A DNA stretch of 64,000 bases from JARICQ01 sp964428475 (GCA_964428475.1 CAYRYO010000005.1:1-64000); one strand, 5' to 3'; shown: positions 26,254 to 36,205, numbered from the stretch's first letter. Translations and numbers: made by a program. Notes: generated from the sequence alone by a model not told the origin.

Positions 26254-27219
26254 ATGAGAGAAATTATTGTAAATAAAAATGAACATAATCAAAGGTTAGA
26301 TAGGTTTTTGAAAAAATATTTAGAAGAAGCACCCAATAGCTTTATATACAAGATGATAAGGAAAAAAAATATAAAGCTAAATGGATCTAGAGCTAAACCA
26401 GAAGATACTATATTTGAAGGAGATACGATACAACTTTATTTAGCAGATGAAACTATAGAAAAATTCCAAAGAGAAAAACAAGAGATAAAATCAAAGTTAA
26501 TTCCAAGTATAATATATGAGGATGAAAATATTATGCTAATAAACAAGCAAGTTGGTGTTTTATCTCATGGAGCTAGTGGTGATTTTGAGGAAAATATAGT
26601 CGATAGCATGATATCATATTTAATTAAAAAAGAAGAATATATTCCAAGGATTGAAAAGACGTTTACACCTTCAATTTGTAATAGATTAGATAGAAATACA
26701 TCTGGGATAATCATAGGAGCAAAAAATTACGATGCTCTTAAAGATATGAATAGGGCTATAAGAAAAGCTAGTGTTAGAAGGTTTTATAAAACCATAGTGA
26801 AGGGAGAAATAAAAGAGAAGTTTACAGATATTGCACACCTATCTAAGGATGAAGATAGGAATATAGTCAGCATAAAGAAATACGATACAGAAGGTTCAAA
26901 AGAGATAAAGACACATATTAATCCTCTTAAGGTCAAGGATGGATATAGCCTACTTGAGATAGAACTTTTAACGGGTAGAACTCATCAAATAAGGGGGCAT
27001 TTGTCTAGTCTTGGATATCCTGTTATTGGTGACAGAAAGTATGGAGATGAATATGTAAACAATAAATTTGATAGTTTATATGGATTAAATAATCAATGGT
27101 TACATGGTTACAAAGTTGAGTTTAATGGATTAGAAGATTTAATATATTTAAATGGAAAAGAATTTACTTCAGATGTAGATGGGCAGATTAGGAAAATAGA
27201 AGTAGATTTATTTGAATAG
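26254..27219 (+). CDS. RluA-family pseudouridine synthase (RluC/D-like)
   Basis: This 321-residue enzyme has an S4-like N-terminal region and a catalytic domain with the active Asp in NRLDRNTSGII near residue 150. GRTHQIRGHL near residue 244 and the DRKYG segment are family marks. It modifies uridines, most likely in 23S rRNA. A second RluA-family gene lies at 46893, so they probably have different targets. It is 13 bases from the next gene. Confidence 0.9.
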   Translation: MREIIVNKNEHNQRLDRFLKKYLEEAPNSFIYKMIRKKNIKLNGSRAKPEDTIFEGDTIQLYLADETIEKFQREKQEIKSKLIPSIIYEDENIMLINKQVGVLSHGASGDFEENIVDSMISYLIKKEEYIPRIEKTFTPSICNRLDRNTSGIIIGAKNYDALKDMNRAIRKASVRRFYKTIVKGEIKEKFTDIAHLSKDEDRNIVSIKKYDTEGSKEIKTHINPLKVKDGYSLLEIELLTGRTHQIRGHLSSLGYPVIGDRKYGDEYVNNKFDSLYGLNNQWLHGYKVEFNGLEDLIYLNGKEFTSDVDGQIRKIEVDLFE

Positions 27220-27232
27220 AAAGGGTGGTTAT

Positions 27233-28888
27233 ATGAGTAAAACTGTCAAGGTGTATATAAAGGATATAGGAGAAATAGAAGTAGACGAAAAGATACAATT
27301 AAAGGATGTAAGCAAAAAAATATATAAGGATAAGTACAAAAGATATTTAGGTGCAAAGATAAACAATGAAGTATTCAATTTAAATACTGTTGTAAGAGAC
27401 AATGATAGAATTGAATTTTTTGATATAACTGACAAAGATGGATATAGAATATATACTAAGACTATTTCTGCAGTTTTCATTATGGCTTGTAAGAGGCTTT
27501 ATCCTAATAGGAGGGTACAAGTTGAAAGCTTCTTGGGTAAAGGTCTATATGTATCGTTTGAGGGAGATTATTCTATTGACTTTCGTGAAATTGAAAAGAT
27601 AGAAGCGGAAATGAGAAATATAATTGAAAGTGACTATGATATATATAGAGAAAAGGTATATAAGAATAAAGCGATAGAATTATTTACAGAAAACAACTAT
27701 GTAGACAAGATAAGACTTATAAATACATTGAAAAGAGAAAAAACTCATATATATCATATTGATGATCATATTGATACCTTTCACGGCTTTTTAGCACCCT
27801 CTACTTCATTTGTAGAGAAATTTGAACTTAGATACTATTATCCAGGGACCTTAATAGTATTTCCATCTAGTACATCTAATTATGAACTCCCTGAATTCAA
27901 AGAATTAAAAAAGCTATCTAAAGTATTTAAAGAGGCAAATGAATGGGGAGATATAATGGACCTCGCATATATTGGGTCTTTAAATGAAAAAATATTAAAT
28001 GGAGAAATAGAAGATGTAATAAAGATTTCAGAAGCACTGCATGAGAAGAAAATAGGCAAAATAGCGGATGAAATATGCAAAGATGATGATATACATTTGA
28101 TATTAATAGCAGGGCCATCATCTTCAGGTAAAACTACTTTTGCAAAAAGGCTTGAGATACAACTCAAAGTAAATGGAAAGAGGCCAATATCGATTTCTGT
28201 TGATGATTATTTTGTAGATAGAGAGAAGACACCAGTAAATGAAGATGGAAGTTATAATTTTGAAATAATAGATGCTATAGATTTAGAAAGTTTGAATAGA
28301 GATTTAATTGATTTACTCGAAGGCAAAGAAGTAGAACTTCCAAGCTTTAATTTTGTGACGGGTAGAAGAGAAAAATCGGGCAATATAGTAAAAGTTGATA
28401 AAGACCAGCCAATAATAGTAGAGGGAATTCATAGTTTAAATCCATTGATGACTTCTTATATACCAGATAAAAATAAATACAAGGTATATGTTTCAGCGCT
28501 TACACAGCTTAATATAGATGCTCACAATAGAATTCCTACAACAGATACTAGGCTAATAAGAAGAATGATAAGAGATGTTAAATTTAGAGGAAATGATGTA
28601 TCAAGAACTTTTGAACTATGGCCAGGAGTTAGAAATGGAGAAGAAAAATATATATTTCCATTTCAGGAACAAGCAGATATTATGTTTGACTCAGCACTCG
28701 CATATGAACTTGCTACACTTAAAAAACATGCAGTTCCTCTATTAAAACAGATAGATAAAGATAGTGAATATTACAGTGAAGCTAAAAAACTTCTTAAATT
28801 CTTGCAGTACTTTATAGAAATAGAAGATGAAACTATGATTTCACAAAACTCAATACTGAGAGAATTTATTGGCAAACCTAAAATATAA
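27233..28888 (+). CDS. TGS-domain uridine kinase-like nucleoside kinase
   Basis: This 551-residue protein joins an N-terminal TGS domain (about 1-65) and a threonyl-tRNA-synthetase-like second additional domain (about 75-245) to a C-terminal uridine kinase/phosphoribulokinase domain. Walker A is GPSSSGKTT near residue 300; the DDYFVDREKTP segment near residue 330 is the typical uridine kinase substrate loop. This fused form is common in Clostridia and is thought to phosphorylate uridine or cytidine. The ATG at 27233 is chosen for the AAAGGGTGG site; an ATG 21 bases upstream overlaps the previous gene and lacks one. Confidence 0.9.
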   Translation: MSKTVKVYIKDIGEIEVDEKIQLKDVSKKIYKDKYKRYLGAKINNEVFNLNTVVRDNDRIEFFDITDKDGYRIYTKTISAVFIMACKRLYPNRRVQVESFLGKGLYVSFEGDYSIDFREIEKIEAEMRNIIESDYDIYREKVYKNKAIELFTENNYVDKIRLINTLKREKTHIYHIDDHIDTFHGFLAPSTSFVEKFELRYYYPGTLIVFPSSTSNYELPEFKELKKLSKVFKEANEWGDIMDLAYIGSLNEKILNGEIEDVIKISEALHEKKIGKIADEICKDDDIHLILIAGPSSSGKTTFAKRLEIQLKVNGKRPISISVDDYFVDREKTPVNEDGSYNFEIIDAIDLESLNRDLIDLLEGKEVELPSFNFVTGRREKSGNIVKVDKDQPIIVEGIHSLNPLMTSYIPDKNKYKVYVSALTQLNIDAHNRIPTTDTRLIRRMIRDVKFRGNDVSRTFELWPGVRNGEEKYIFPFQEQADIMFDSALAYELATLKKHAVPLLKQIDKDSEYYSEAKKLLKFLQYFIEIEDETMISQNSILREFIGKPKI

Positions 28889-28915
28889 AAATCAAAGGAG
28901 TATACAAGTAGAGCT

Positions 28916-29812
28916 ATGGAAAAATTACTAGAAGAAATAATACAATCTAATAAATATTTACTTAGCAAAGGAAAACTTGCAGATTATATTCCAGCTTTAA
29001 GCAAGGTAGATCCTAATAAGATAGGAGTGACTATTGCAAATGTAAATGGAAATATTCACTCTGCTGGAGACTATAATCATAAATTTACTATTCAAAGCAT
29101 TTCAAAGGTATTGAGTTTAATACTTGCAATACAAGATAATGGAGAAGAAGAGGTGTTTAAAAGAGTTGACTATGAGGGAACAGAAGAACCTTTCAATACA
29201 CTTTTTAAATTAGATTTACCACATACAATAAGACCAGCAAATCCAATGATAAATGCAGGTGCAATAGTCACCAGTTCTTTGATTAAGGGGGGAAATGAAG
29301 AAAAATTCCAAAGGATTATAGAATTTTATCGCAAAATAACAGAAAATGATTCAATATATTACAATAGAGAAGTGTATAAAAGTGAGAAAACAACAGGCGA
29401 TAAAAATAGAGCACTAGCATATTTGATGAAATCACGAGATTTTATTTATGGTGATGTAGAAGCGATACTTGATCTATATTTTAAACAATGCTCTATTGAA
29501 GTAAATAGCTTGGATTTAGCTAAAATAGGTCTATATATAGCAAGTAGGGGACAAGATATAGCTAGCAATAAAATTAAAAGAGTGATTACTTCTATAATGG
29601 CTACTTCGGGTATGTATAATTTTAGTGGTGAATATGCTACTGAGGTTGGTATACCTTCTAAAAGTGGAGTAGGTGGTGGGATAATGGGAACAGTAACGGG
29701 TAAAATGGGAATTGGAGTATATAGTCCTATGTTAGATCAATATGGCAATTCTATAGTTGGGTATGGAATAATGAAGGAACTTTCAAAAAAAATGAATTTA
29801 AGTATATACTGA
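28916..29812 (+). CDS. glsA: glutaminase (serine-dependent beta-lactamase fold)
   Basis: This 298-residue enzyme deaminates glutamine to glutamate and ammonia. The catalytic Ser-x-x-Lys is in the FTIQSISKVLSL segment near residue 62-65. The NPMINAGAI, SGVGGGIMG and KMGIGVYSP segments are conserved. The only AAAGGAG site ends 15 bases before this ATG, a long spacing; no in-frame classical start lies between, so the ATG is kept. It is 27 bases after the kinase gene. Confidence 0.94.
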   Translation: MEKLLEEIIQSNKYLLSKGKLADYIPALSKVDPNKIGVTIANVNGNIHSAGDYNHKFTIQSISKVLSLILAIQDNGEEEVFKRVDYEGTEEPFNTLFKLDLPHTIRPANPMINAGAIVTSSLIKGGNEEKFQRIIEFYRKITENDSIYYNREVYKSEKTTGDKNRALAYLMKSRDFIYGDVEAILDLYFKQCSIEVNSLDLAKIGLYIASRGQDIASNKIKRVITSIMATSGMYNFSGEYATEVGIPSKSGVGGGIMGTVTGKMGIGVYSPMLDQYGNSIVGYGIMKELSKKMNLSIY

Positions 29813-29866
29813 GAAATGGATTAAGAATGATTAATAACCCATTTAAGAAAAAGATTGAGGTGCAAA

Positions 29867-31114
29867 ATGAAACAAATTAGATGTATATTGATTTTTACTA
29901 TTATAGCATTTGTCTTAGTATCTTGCAAAAAACAAGAAAAGGTAATTATCGAAGATATTAGAAATTTAGAAGACCAAGATGTAAAAGGCAATGAGCCAGT
30001 AGAAGACTTAGAGGTCATAGATGAAATAGCTATAAAAGTAGATTCAATGAATATAGATGAAAAGATAGGACAGCTAATTATTGCAGGATTTGAAGGACAA
30101 GAGATAAGTGATGAGGTAAAGTCTTTGATATCTAAGTATAAGATAGGTGGATTTATATTATTTGCTAGAAATATAAAAGACTCACAACAGACAAGACACT
30201 TGTTGAATGATTTGAAATATGAGAATTCAAACAATGATTATCCATTATTTTTATCTATAGATGAAGAGGGTGGAAGAGTAAGTAGATTGCCTTCTGATTA
30301 TAAAAAACTTCCTACTGCTTTGGAAGTAGGGAACAAGGATAGTGAAAAGATCTCCAGGGAATTAGGAGAATTGCTTGGGCATAGGGTAAAATCTCTTGGA
30401 TTTAATTTAGACTTTGCACCTGTATTAGACATATATTCAAATCCTAAAAATACAGTTATAGGGAACAGAGCGTTTGGAAAAACTGTCAAACAAGCAAGTG
30501 ACAATGCTATAAATGTGATGCAAGGGATAAGAGATAGTGGAGTAATTCCAACTGTAAAACATTTTCCAGGACATGGGGATACTATTATGGATTCTCATTT
30601 AAATTTGCCTAAAGTAAAAAAGACTTTGGAAGAATTGAAATCATTTGAAATAAAACCTTTTGAAAGTGCAATATCTAATGATGTCCCAATAATAATGGTA
30701 GCACATATATTATATCCGGATATAGATGAAGAGTATCCATCGTCCATGTCTTTTCAAATAATAGAAAACATATTGAGAAGAGATCTATCCTATAATGGTG
30801 TAGTGATATCTGATGATATGACTATGGGAGCTATATCAAACAATTATACAATAGAAGAAGCTACAATTAAATTTTTAAAAGCGGGAGGAGATATTGCTCT
30901 TATATGTCATGGAGAATCAAATACAATTAATGTAATAAATAGAGTAAAAGAGGAAGTAGAGAGTGGCGAAATTTCAATAGAAGAATTAGATTGTAAGGTA
31001 TATAGAGTGTTAAAACTGAAATCTAAGTATGGTTTAGAGGATAGTATAATCGATAATATTGATTTTGAGACATTAAATAAAGAGACTTCGAAATTTTTAA
31101 GCGAATTCAAATAA
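29867..31114 (+). CDS. GH3 beta-N-acetylhexosaminidase-like lipoprotein
   Basis: This 415-residue enzyme is a NagZ-like glycoside hydrolase family 3 protein with an N-terminal lipobox (LVSC at about residues 17-20), so it is anchored on the outer face of the membrane. The KHFPGHGDTIMDSH segment near residue 225 carries the His-Asp dyad of the NagZ group, and the ISDDMTMGAI segment near 310 holds the nucleophile Asp. It removes N-acetylglucosamine from peptidoglycan pieces. The ATG at 29867 follows a TTGAGGTG site; an earlier TTG is part of that site. The next gene starts 30 bases downstream. Confidence 0.92.
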   Translation: MKQIRCILIFTIIAFVLVSCKKQEKVIIEDIRNLEDQDVKGNEPVEDLEVIDEIAIKVDSMNIDEKIGQLIIAGFEGQEISDEVKSLISKYKIGGFILFARNIKDSQQTRHLLNDLKYENSNNDYPLFLSIDEEGGRVSRLPSDYKKLPTALEVGNKDSEKISRELGELLGHRVKSLGFNLDFAPVLDIYSNPKNTVIGNRAFGKTVKQASDNAINVMQGIRDSGVIPTVKHFPGHGDTIMDSHLNLPKVKKTLEELKSFEIKPFESAISNDVPIIMVAHILYPDIDEEYPSSMSFQIIENILRRDLSYNGVVISDDMTMGAISNNYTIEEATIKFLKAGGDIALICHGESNTINVINRVKEEVESGEISIEELDCKVYRVLKLKSKYGLEDSIIDNIDFETLNKETSKFLSEFK

Positions 31115-31143
31115 TAATATTGTATGTTAAAGGGGAAGCTTGA

Positions 31144-31962
31144 ATGGGAGGATATTTAACTGGTAAAGAAGGAAATGAGATATATTATAAATTAGATAAG
31201 GTTGAAGATTCAAAGGCCTCAATAATCATTAATCATGGATTTGCAGAACATCTCAATAGATATGATTATATGACTAGCAGACTAAATAAAAGAGGATATA
31301 GTGTCTATAGATATGACTTAAGAGGACATGGGAGAAGCGGAAATACAAAGGGGCATATTAATAGCTATAAAGATTTCTTAGATGACTCTCAAACTATGAT
31401 CGAATTTATGAAGTCAAAGGGTGAAGATAATATATTTATGTTAGGTCATAGCATGGGGGGGTTAATCACATTATTATATGGAATCCAATTTCCAGATATA
31501 CTGAAAGGGCAAATATTTTCAGGAGCTGCGGTTGGAATATTGCCATCTGCAAGTGGCTACAAATCTATTTTATTTAAATTTGCGAATAAATTTTTAAGAA
31601 ATAAAATGATAAAAAACCCTGTTACTAATGATATTTGCTCGGATCCTCAAGTTGTAAGGGAATATATAAATGATCCATTGGTACTTAAAGAGGCAACATT
31701 GAATTTTTATGTAGAATTTCTTGTAAATGGAATAGATAATATCAGTAAAAATATGAATGAGTATAAATATCCTTGTTTGATTACTCATGGTGAAAAAGAT
31801 AAAATTGTACCCCAAAAAATTGCTAGTGAATTATATAATTCTATTTCTTCTAAAGACAAAGAAATAAAAATATATGAGAATTTATATCATGAAATACTAA
31901 ATGAAAGTGTAAAAGATAAAGTAATAGATGATATGATAGATTGGCTAGGCAAGAGAGTTTAA
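31144..31962 (+). CDS. alpha/beta hydrolase, monoacylglycerol lipase-like
   Basis: This 272-residue hydrolase has the nucleophile elbow GHSMGG near residue 102, an oxyanion strand NHGFAEH near 32, and later THGEKDKIV (Asp) and LYHEIL (His) segments that complete the triad. It fits the serine aminopeptidase S33/monoacylglycerol lipase group and has no signal peptide. It probably hydrolyses monoglycerides or lysolipids. The ATG follows an AAAGGGGAAG site. Confidence 0.9.
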   Translation: MGGYLTGKEGNEIYYKLDKVEDSKASIIINHGFAEHLNRYDYMTSRLNKRGYSVYRYDLRGHGRSGNTKGHINSYKDFLDDSQTMIEFMKSKGEDNIFMLGHSMGGLITLLYGIQFPDILKGQIFSGAAVGILPSASGYKSILFKFANKFLRNKMIKNPVTNDICSDPQVVREYINDPLVLKEATLNFYVEFLVNGIDNISKNMNEYKYPCLITHGEKDKIVPQKIASELYNSISSKDKEIKIYENLYHEILNESVKDKVIDDMIDWLGKRV

Positions 31963-31994
31963 ACTGGATATTATTCTTTAATATCCAGTTTAAA
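31958..31994. terminator. bidirectional terminator
   Basis: Perfect 16-bp arms (31958-31973 and 31979-31994) with a five-base loop; the arms contain the stop codons of both convergent genes. Confidence 0.88.
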
Positions 31995-33113
31995 TACTAT
32001 ATATAGAGCAATTAATACTGATATAGATGCTATGCTTATAATAAACTTAAATCCACCAAATCTATATAGAATAGGAGCAAATAGGCTGTAAAAGGTTATA
32101 GTAATAGCATTTACAGTGTAGATAAGGCTCATAAAGGTTCCTCTTTTTTCAGGAATTAATTCAGATCCAAATGCTTGATATGAAGTCCATCCACCATCAA
32201 GTCCAAATGAAAATAGAGTAGACAATATAATTATGATTACAATTGAGCTTGCATATGGCAATGGTAAAAGTGAAAGCAACATAATTACAAAGAGGATCTT
32301 TGAAAGCTTGAATTTACCAAACCTATCAGACAAGCTACCCGCAAAGAATGTACCTAGTACTGTTCCTATTCCGACTATTGTATATATAAGTCCTATGTTT
32401 ACTTGAGTAATATTTAATTCGCTTGACAAGTAAATGCCTAAATAGTTTAAAAACAATGTAGGTGCTGTCAGTATAAGGAATACAGTTATTAACATTTTCC
32501 TTGCATTAGGATTTTTGAATATAGATAGGAACTCGCTTTTATTTAAATTAATCTCTGGGTACAATTTAGTTTCGGGTAAATTTTTAAGACTTATCATACA
32601 AATAAATGCGATGATTGCCATTGGAATATAAATGACCCCTAAATGATTAAATTTGCTAATCAAATATGTAGACAGCAGTGGACTAATTAAAATTGCAATA
32701 CTAAAAGAAATCCTCAGTATTCCAGAGGCTTTACCTCTATTTTCATAGGATATAAATTCAGAAAGGTATGAAAGATTTGCACCACTTATGGAGAAATAGG
32801 CAAAACCAATAAAGATTCTTGCAAATCCAAAGATAAGTGCAGATTTAGAGACAGCACCGATTATAGATCCCAATATAAAAAGGCTTAGGGAGATAGACAG
32901 GCTCTTTTTTTTACCATGTTTGTCTGCAAATATACCTAGATAGGGTACGAGAAACCCAACAGCAGAGTATCCCAAATTTAATAACATGACCATACTTTGA
33001 TCTATACCAAAGTATGTAGCTAAAAATGGTGATAGTGGTCCCATGATAGCCATTTCAGTTGCAACTACGTACTGAATAAAAAAACAAATTATAAGCATAT
33101 ATAGTCTATTCAT
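31971..33113 (-). CDS. MFS transporter, 12-helix exporter type
   Basis: This 380-residue protein has about twelve membrane helices and the MFS motif A (FADKHGKKKSL near residue 58), repeated in the second half as GSLSDRFGKFKLS near 250. The substrate is unknown; the group includes drug and sugar-efflux carriers. The ATG at 33113 has a GGAGGTAAGT site on the minus strand; an ATG 36 bases upstream has none. It is divergent from an ABC exporter gene, with 129 bases between. Confidence 0.88.
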   Translation of the reverse strand: MNRLYMLIICFFIQYVVATEMAIMGPLSPFLATYFGIDQSMVMLLNLGYSAVGFLVPYLGIFADKHGKKKSLSISLSLFILGSIIGAVSKSALIFGFARIFIGFAYFSISGANLSYLSEFISYENRGKASGILRISFSIAILISPLLSTYLISKFNHLGVIYIPMAIIAFICMISLKNLPETKLYPEINLNKSEFLSIFKNPNARKMLITVFLILTAPTLFLNYLGIYLSSELNITQVNIGLIYTIVGIGTVLGTFFAGSLSDRFGKFKLSKILFVIMLLSLLPLPYASSIVIIIILSTLFSFGLDGGWTSYQAFGSELIPEKRGTFMSLIYTVNAITITFYSLFAPILYRFGGFKFIISIASISVLIALYIVFKLDIKE

Positions 33114-33168
33114 ACTTACCTCCAAATTATATAATATGATGCACAACATCTTATATAATATATTATAT

Positions 33169-33197
33169 TTGAAAAAAAATCAAAACTATTATATAAT
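33169..33197 (+). promoter_or_regulatory. promoter of the ABC exporter gene
   Basis: TTGAAA, 17-bp spacer, TATAAT, near-perfect vegetative consensus. The predicted start is near 33204. Confidence 0.75.
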
Positions 33198-33198
33198 A

Positions 33199-33211
33199 TT
33201 CGTGACACGAA
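33199..33211. promoter_or_regulatory. possible operator at the ABC exporter transcription start
   Basis: A perfect 6-1-6 palindrome (TTCGTGACACGAA) covers the expected transcription start of the exporter gene. It is GC-rich against an AT-rich background. The position suits repression. The binding protein is unknown. Confidence 0.35.
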
Positions 33212-33242
33212 ATACATAAGTACTATGATAGGAGTTGATTAC

Positions 33243-34970
33243 TTGGTAAAGAGATTTATTTCATATTATAAACCACACAAAGTATTGTTTTTTATAGATA
33301 TGTTTTTTGCATTGTTGATATCTGTAGCTGATCTTGTATTTCCTATATTCACAAGAAGAATGATAAATGAAATTATTCCTGAAGGAAGAATGGATTTATT
33401 GTTAAACTGGACAATTATAATGGCAGCTTTATTTTTTTTGAGATTTGTAAGTTTTTATATAGTATCATATTGGGGGCATTTGCTTGGAGTAAGAATAGAA
33501 TCAGATATGAGAAGGGATGTATTTACACATTTACAGACACTACCTTTTAGCTATTATGACAACAATAAAACGGGGCATATAATGTCTAGGATAGTGAATG
33601 ATTTAAGGGATATTACAGAACTTGCTCATCACGGACCAGAAGATTTATTTATTTCTTTGGTAATGCTTATAGGTTCTTTTGCTATACTTCTCACTGTAGA
33701 GTGGAGATTGACACTTATTGTATTTTCATTTATTCCAGTGATGGTTATGTTTGTAACATCTAAGAGGAACAAAATGTCTAGGTCTTTCAGAGAAGTCAGA
33801 AAGAAAATTGCAGATGTAAATTCTCAACTAGAAAATAGTATATCAGGTGCGAGGGTAGCTAAAAGTTTTACAAACGAAGACTATGAGATAGAAAAGTTTA
33901 ACGAGGGTAACTATGCTTTTAGCAATGCAAGAAAAGATTCTTATAAGGTAATGGCATCTTTTGCTTCAGGTATGGGAATAATGTCAAATATATTAAATCT
34001 AGTAGTCATAAGTGTAGGTGGATACTTTGTATATCTTGAAACAATAAACTTAGGAGATTTATTTACCTTTACATTGTATATAAATTTTTTTATGGGACCT
34101 ATTAGAAGATTGACTAATTTTGCGGAACAGTTTCAAGATGGGATGACGGGTTTTGAGAGATTTACTGAAATAATGGATATGAAAAGCGATATAGAGGAAA
34201 AAGAAGATGCAGTAGAAATAAGAGATGTAAGGGGAAAAATAGAATTTAAAGATGTATCATTTAGCTACAACGACGATGAAGGAACAATTTTAACTGATTT
34301 AAACATTACTATTGAACCTGGAAAAACTGTTGCGTTAGTTGGACCTTCAGGAGCTGGAAAGACTACATTGTGCCATTTGATCCCTAGGTTTTATGAAACA
34401 AAAGAAGGAGAAATTCTTCTAGATAATGTAGATATAAGGGATATAAAAATAAAGAGTTTAAGAAAAAACATTGGTTTAGTTCAACAAGATGTATTTTTAT
34501 TTACTGGAACAATTAGAGAAAATATACTATATGGTAATCCAGAGGCTACTGAAGGTGAAATAGTCCAGGCAGCTAAAGATGCAAGTATACACGATTTCAT
34601 ACTTAGTATGCCAAATGGATATGACACATATATAGGGGAAAAGGGTATAAGGCTTTCTGGTGGTCAAAAACAAAGGATTTCAATAGCAAGATTATTTTTG
34701 AAAAATCCTCCTATACTGATACTTGATGAAGCTACATCTTCTTTGGACAATCAGACAGAGATAGTGATTCAACAATCTCTTGAAAGATTATCAAAAGGCA
34801 GAACTTCATTAGTAATAGCACATAGATTATCTACTATAAAAAATGCTGATGAAATAATTGTGCTTACAGCTAATGGTGTAGAAGAAAGTGGCAATCATTT
34901 GGAACTTTTAGAAAAAGAAGGATTGTATGCTGAGCTGTATAAGGGACAATTTAAAGGCTTATTAGAATAA
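33243..34970 (+). CDS. ABC exporter (membrane and ATPase domains fused)
   Basis: This protein of about 575 residues has six membrane helices (about 1-300) and an ATPase domain with Walker A GPSGAGKTT, Q-loop VQQDVFLFTG, signature LSGGQKQR and Walker B ILILDEATSS. It resembles BmrA/MsbA-type lipid or drug exporters and would act as a homodimer. The start is probably TTG at 33243, eight bases after AGGAG; the ATG at 33225 has no ribosome binding site. It has its own strong promoter with a palindrome at the start site. Confidence 0.92.
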   Translation: MVKRFISYYKPHKVLFFIDMFFALLISVADLVFPIFTRRMINEIIPEGRMDLLLNWTIIMAALFFLRFVSFYIVSYWGHLLGVRIESDMRRDVFTHLQTLPFSYYDNNKTGHIMSRIVNDLRDITELAHHGPEDLFISLVMLIGSFAILLTVEWRLTLIVFSFIPVMVMFVTSKRNKMSRSFREVRKKIADVNSQLENSISGARVAKSFTNEDYEIEKFNEGNYAFSNARKDSYKVMASFASGMGIMSNILNLVVISVGGYFVYLETINLGDLFTFTLYINFFMGPIRRLTNFAEQFQDGMTGFERFTEIMDMKSDIEEKEDAVEIRDVRGKIEFKDVSFSYNDDEGTILTDLNITIEPGKTVALVGPSGAGKTTLCHLIPRFYETKEGEILLDNVDIRDIKIKSLRKNIGLVQQDVFLFTGTIRENILYGNPEATEGEIVQAAKDASIHDFILSMPNGYDTYIGEKGIRLSGGQKQRISIARLFLKNPPILILDEATSSLDNQTEIVIQQSLERLSKGRTSLVIAHRLSTIKNADEIIVLTANGVEESGNHLELLEKEGLYAELYKGQFKGLLE

Positions 34971-34978
34971 TATGTATC

Positions 34979-35028
34979 AAAACCACCCAGGCTATCATAT
35001 TATAGTAACAAATATGGGAGGTGGTTTT
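34979..35028 (+). repeat. inverted repeat that pairs with the next gene's ribosome binding site
   Basis: AAAACCACC at 34979-34987 is the exact complement of GGTGGTTTT at 35020-35028, which carries the end of the ribosome binding site and the first base of the TTG start. It could hide the start from ribosomes or act as a weak terminator for the ABC gene; the loop of 32 bases argues for the former. Confidence 0.45.
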
Positions 35029-35351
35029 TGAATATGGATTATCCTGAGTTGTATTATCAAGCATACCCTAAAGTTGTAGATGTTGTGAATCGGTACCTAG
35101 AGACAAGGCTAGAAGTAGGGGATGTAACACAAGAAGAAATGGATGAGATGATTGATGAAGTATATATAGAAATTGCGAAAAATTATCCAGAAGTACATGG
35201 AGACCGAGATGAAAAAAGGCTAAGAACAAAGAGATACAAAAATCAGCAGAGAATATTTTATGGTAGAGGCAGAATATTAAGAGATTCGATAAGCATACTT
35301 TTAATTTCAGAGCTTTTAGTTAAGAATATAACATTTAACTCAAGACAATAA
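35028..35351 (+). CDS. small conserved protein of unknown function
   Basis: This 107-residue soluble protein has an acidic helical first half and a basic second half (KRLRTKRYKNQQRIFYGRGR near residue 65-85) that might bind nucleic acid. No domain is recognised. The TTG start lies six bases after GGGAGG; an ATG two codons later is possible. A strong terminator follows. Confidence 0.6.
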   Translation: MNMDYPELYYQAYPKVVDVVNRYLETRLEVGDVTQEEMDEMIDEVYIEIAKNYPEVHGDRDEKRLRTKRYKNQQRIFYGRGRILRDSISILLISELLVKNITFNSRQ

Positions 35352-35364
35352 TTAGAATAATTCT

Positions 35365-35394
35365 AAAAAATAGACTTTAAAGTCTATTTTTTTT
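35365..35394 (+). terminator. rho-independent terminator
   Basis: Perfect palindrome with 14-bp arms ending in eight T. Confidence 0.9.
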
Positions 35395-35515
35395 GAAATT
35401 AATATTGTAATAGTATTGTAAATTATAATTAATAATTTTGTAAATAATAGAAATATATTATAAACTATGCTAAGATAAGACATATATATTTTAATAAATT
35501 TAGGATGTGATATTA

Positions 35516-36205
35516 TTGAATAATATTTTATTAGTAGAAGATGAAGAATCAATAAGGAAATTTGTAAAGATAAATTTAGAAAAAGGTGGCTTCAAAGTAT
35601 TTGAAGCGGAAACGGGCGAGGCTGGAATAGAAATTACGAGGAAAGAAGATATAAATATAGTGGTATTAGATTTAATGCTACCTGGAATAGACGGATTTCA
35701 AGTATGCAAAGTATTAAGAGATGAGTTTCCAAATATAGGCATAATAATGTTAACTGCAAAGAGTCAAGATATAGATAAAATTCAAGGTTTAGAAAATGGT
35801 ACAGATGATTACATGACCAAGCCTTTTAATCCAAAGGAGCTTGTGCTAAGAGTAAAATCACTCTCTAGGAGAATGGAGTTAAATGAGGAAGAAGAGGCTG
35901 AAGATATAGAATTTCCACCTTTTAGAATAAATACTTATTCAAGAAAGTTTTTTAAAGGAAAAGATGAAATCATTCTTACGCCAACTGAGTATTCCATATC
36001 AAAACTTTTTATTGAAAATCCAGGGAAAGCATTTAAAAGAGACGAGATATTAAATTTGGTGTGGGGCTATGATTTTATGGGAGATTCAAAGATAGTGGAT
36101 GTAAATATAAGAAGATTGAGATCTAAAATAGAAAAGGATTCTAGTAATCCTATTTATATAGAGACGGTTTGGGGAGTAGGTTATAGGTGGAAAAAAGAAA
36201 GTTAA
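35516..36205 (+). CDS. OmpR/PhoB-family response regulator
   Basis: This 229-residue regulator has a receiver domain (1-120) with phospho-acceptor D52 in VVLDLMLPG, the conserved Lys in TKPFNPKEL, and a C-terminal winged-helix DNA-binding domain (about 130-229). The TTG start at 35516 is chosen because the AGGATGTGAT sequence at 35502-35511 differs by one base from the ideal binding site; an in-frame GTG lies inside that site. It overlaps the histidine kinase gene by 19 bases. Confidence 0.93.
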   Translation: MNNILLVEDEESIRKFVKINLEKGGFKVFEAETGEAGIEITRKEDINIVVLDLMLPGIDGFQVCKVLRDEFPNIGIIMLTAKSQDIDKIQGLENGTDDYMTKPFNPKELVLRVKSLSRRMELNEEEEAEDIEFPPFRINTYSRKFFKGKDEIILTPTEYSISKLFIENPGKAFKRDEILNLVWGYDFMGDSKIVDVNIRRLRSKIEKDSSNPIYIETVWGVGYRWKKES

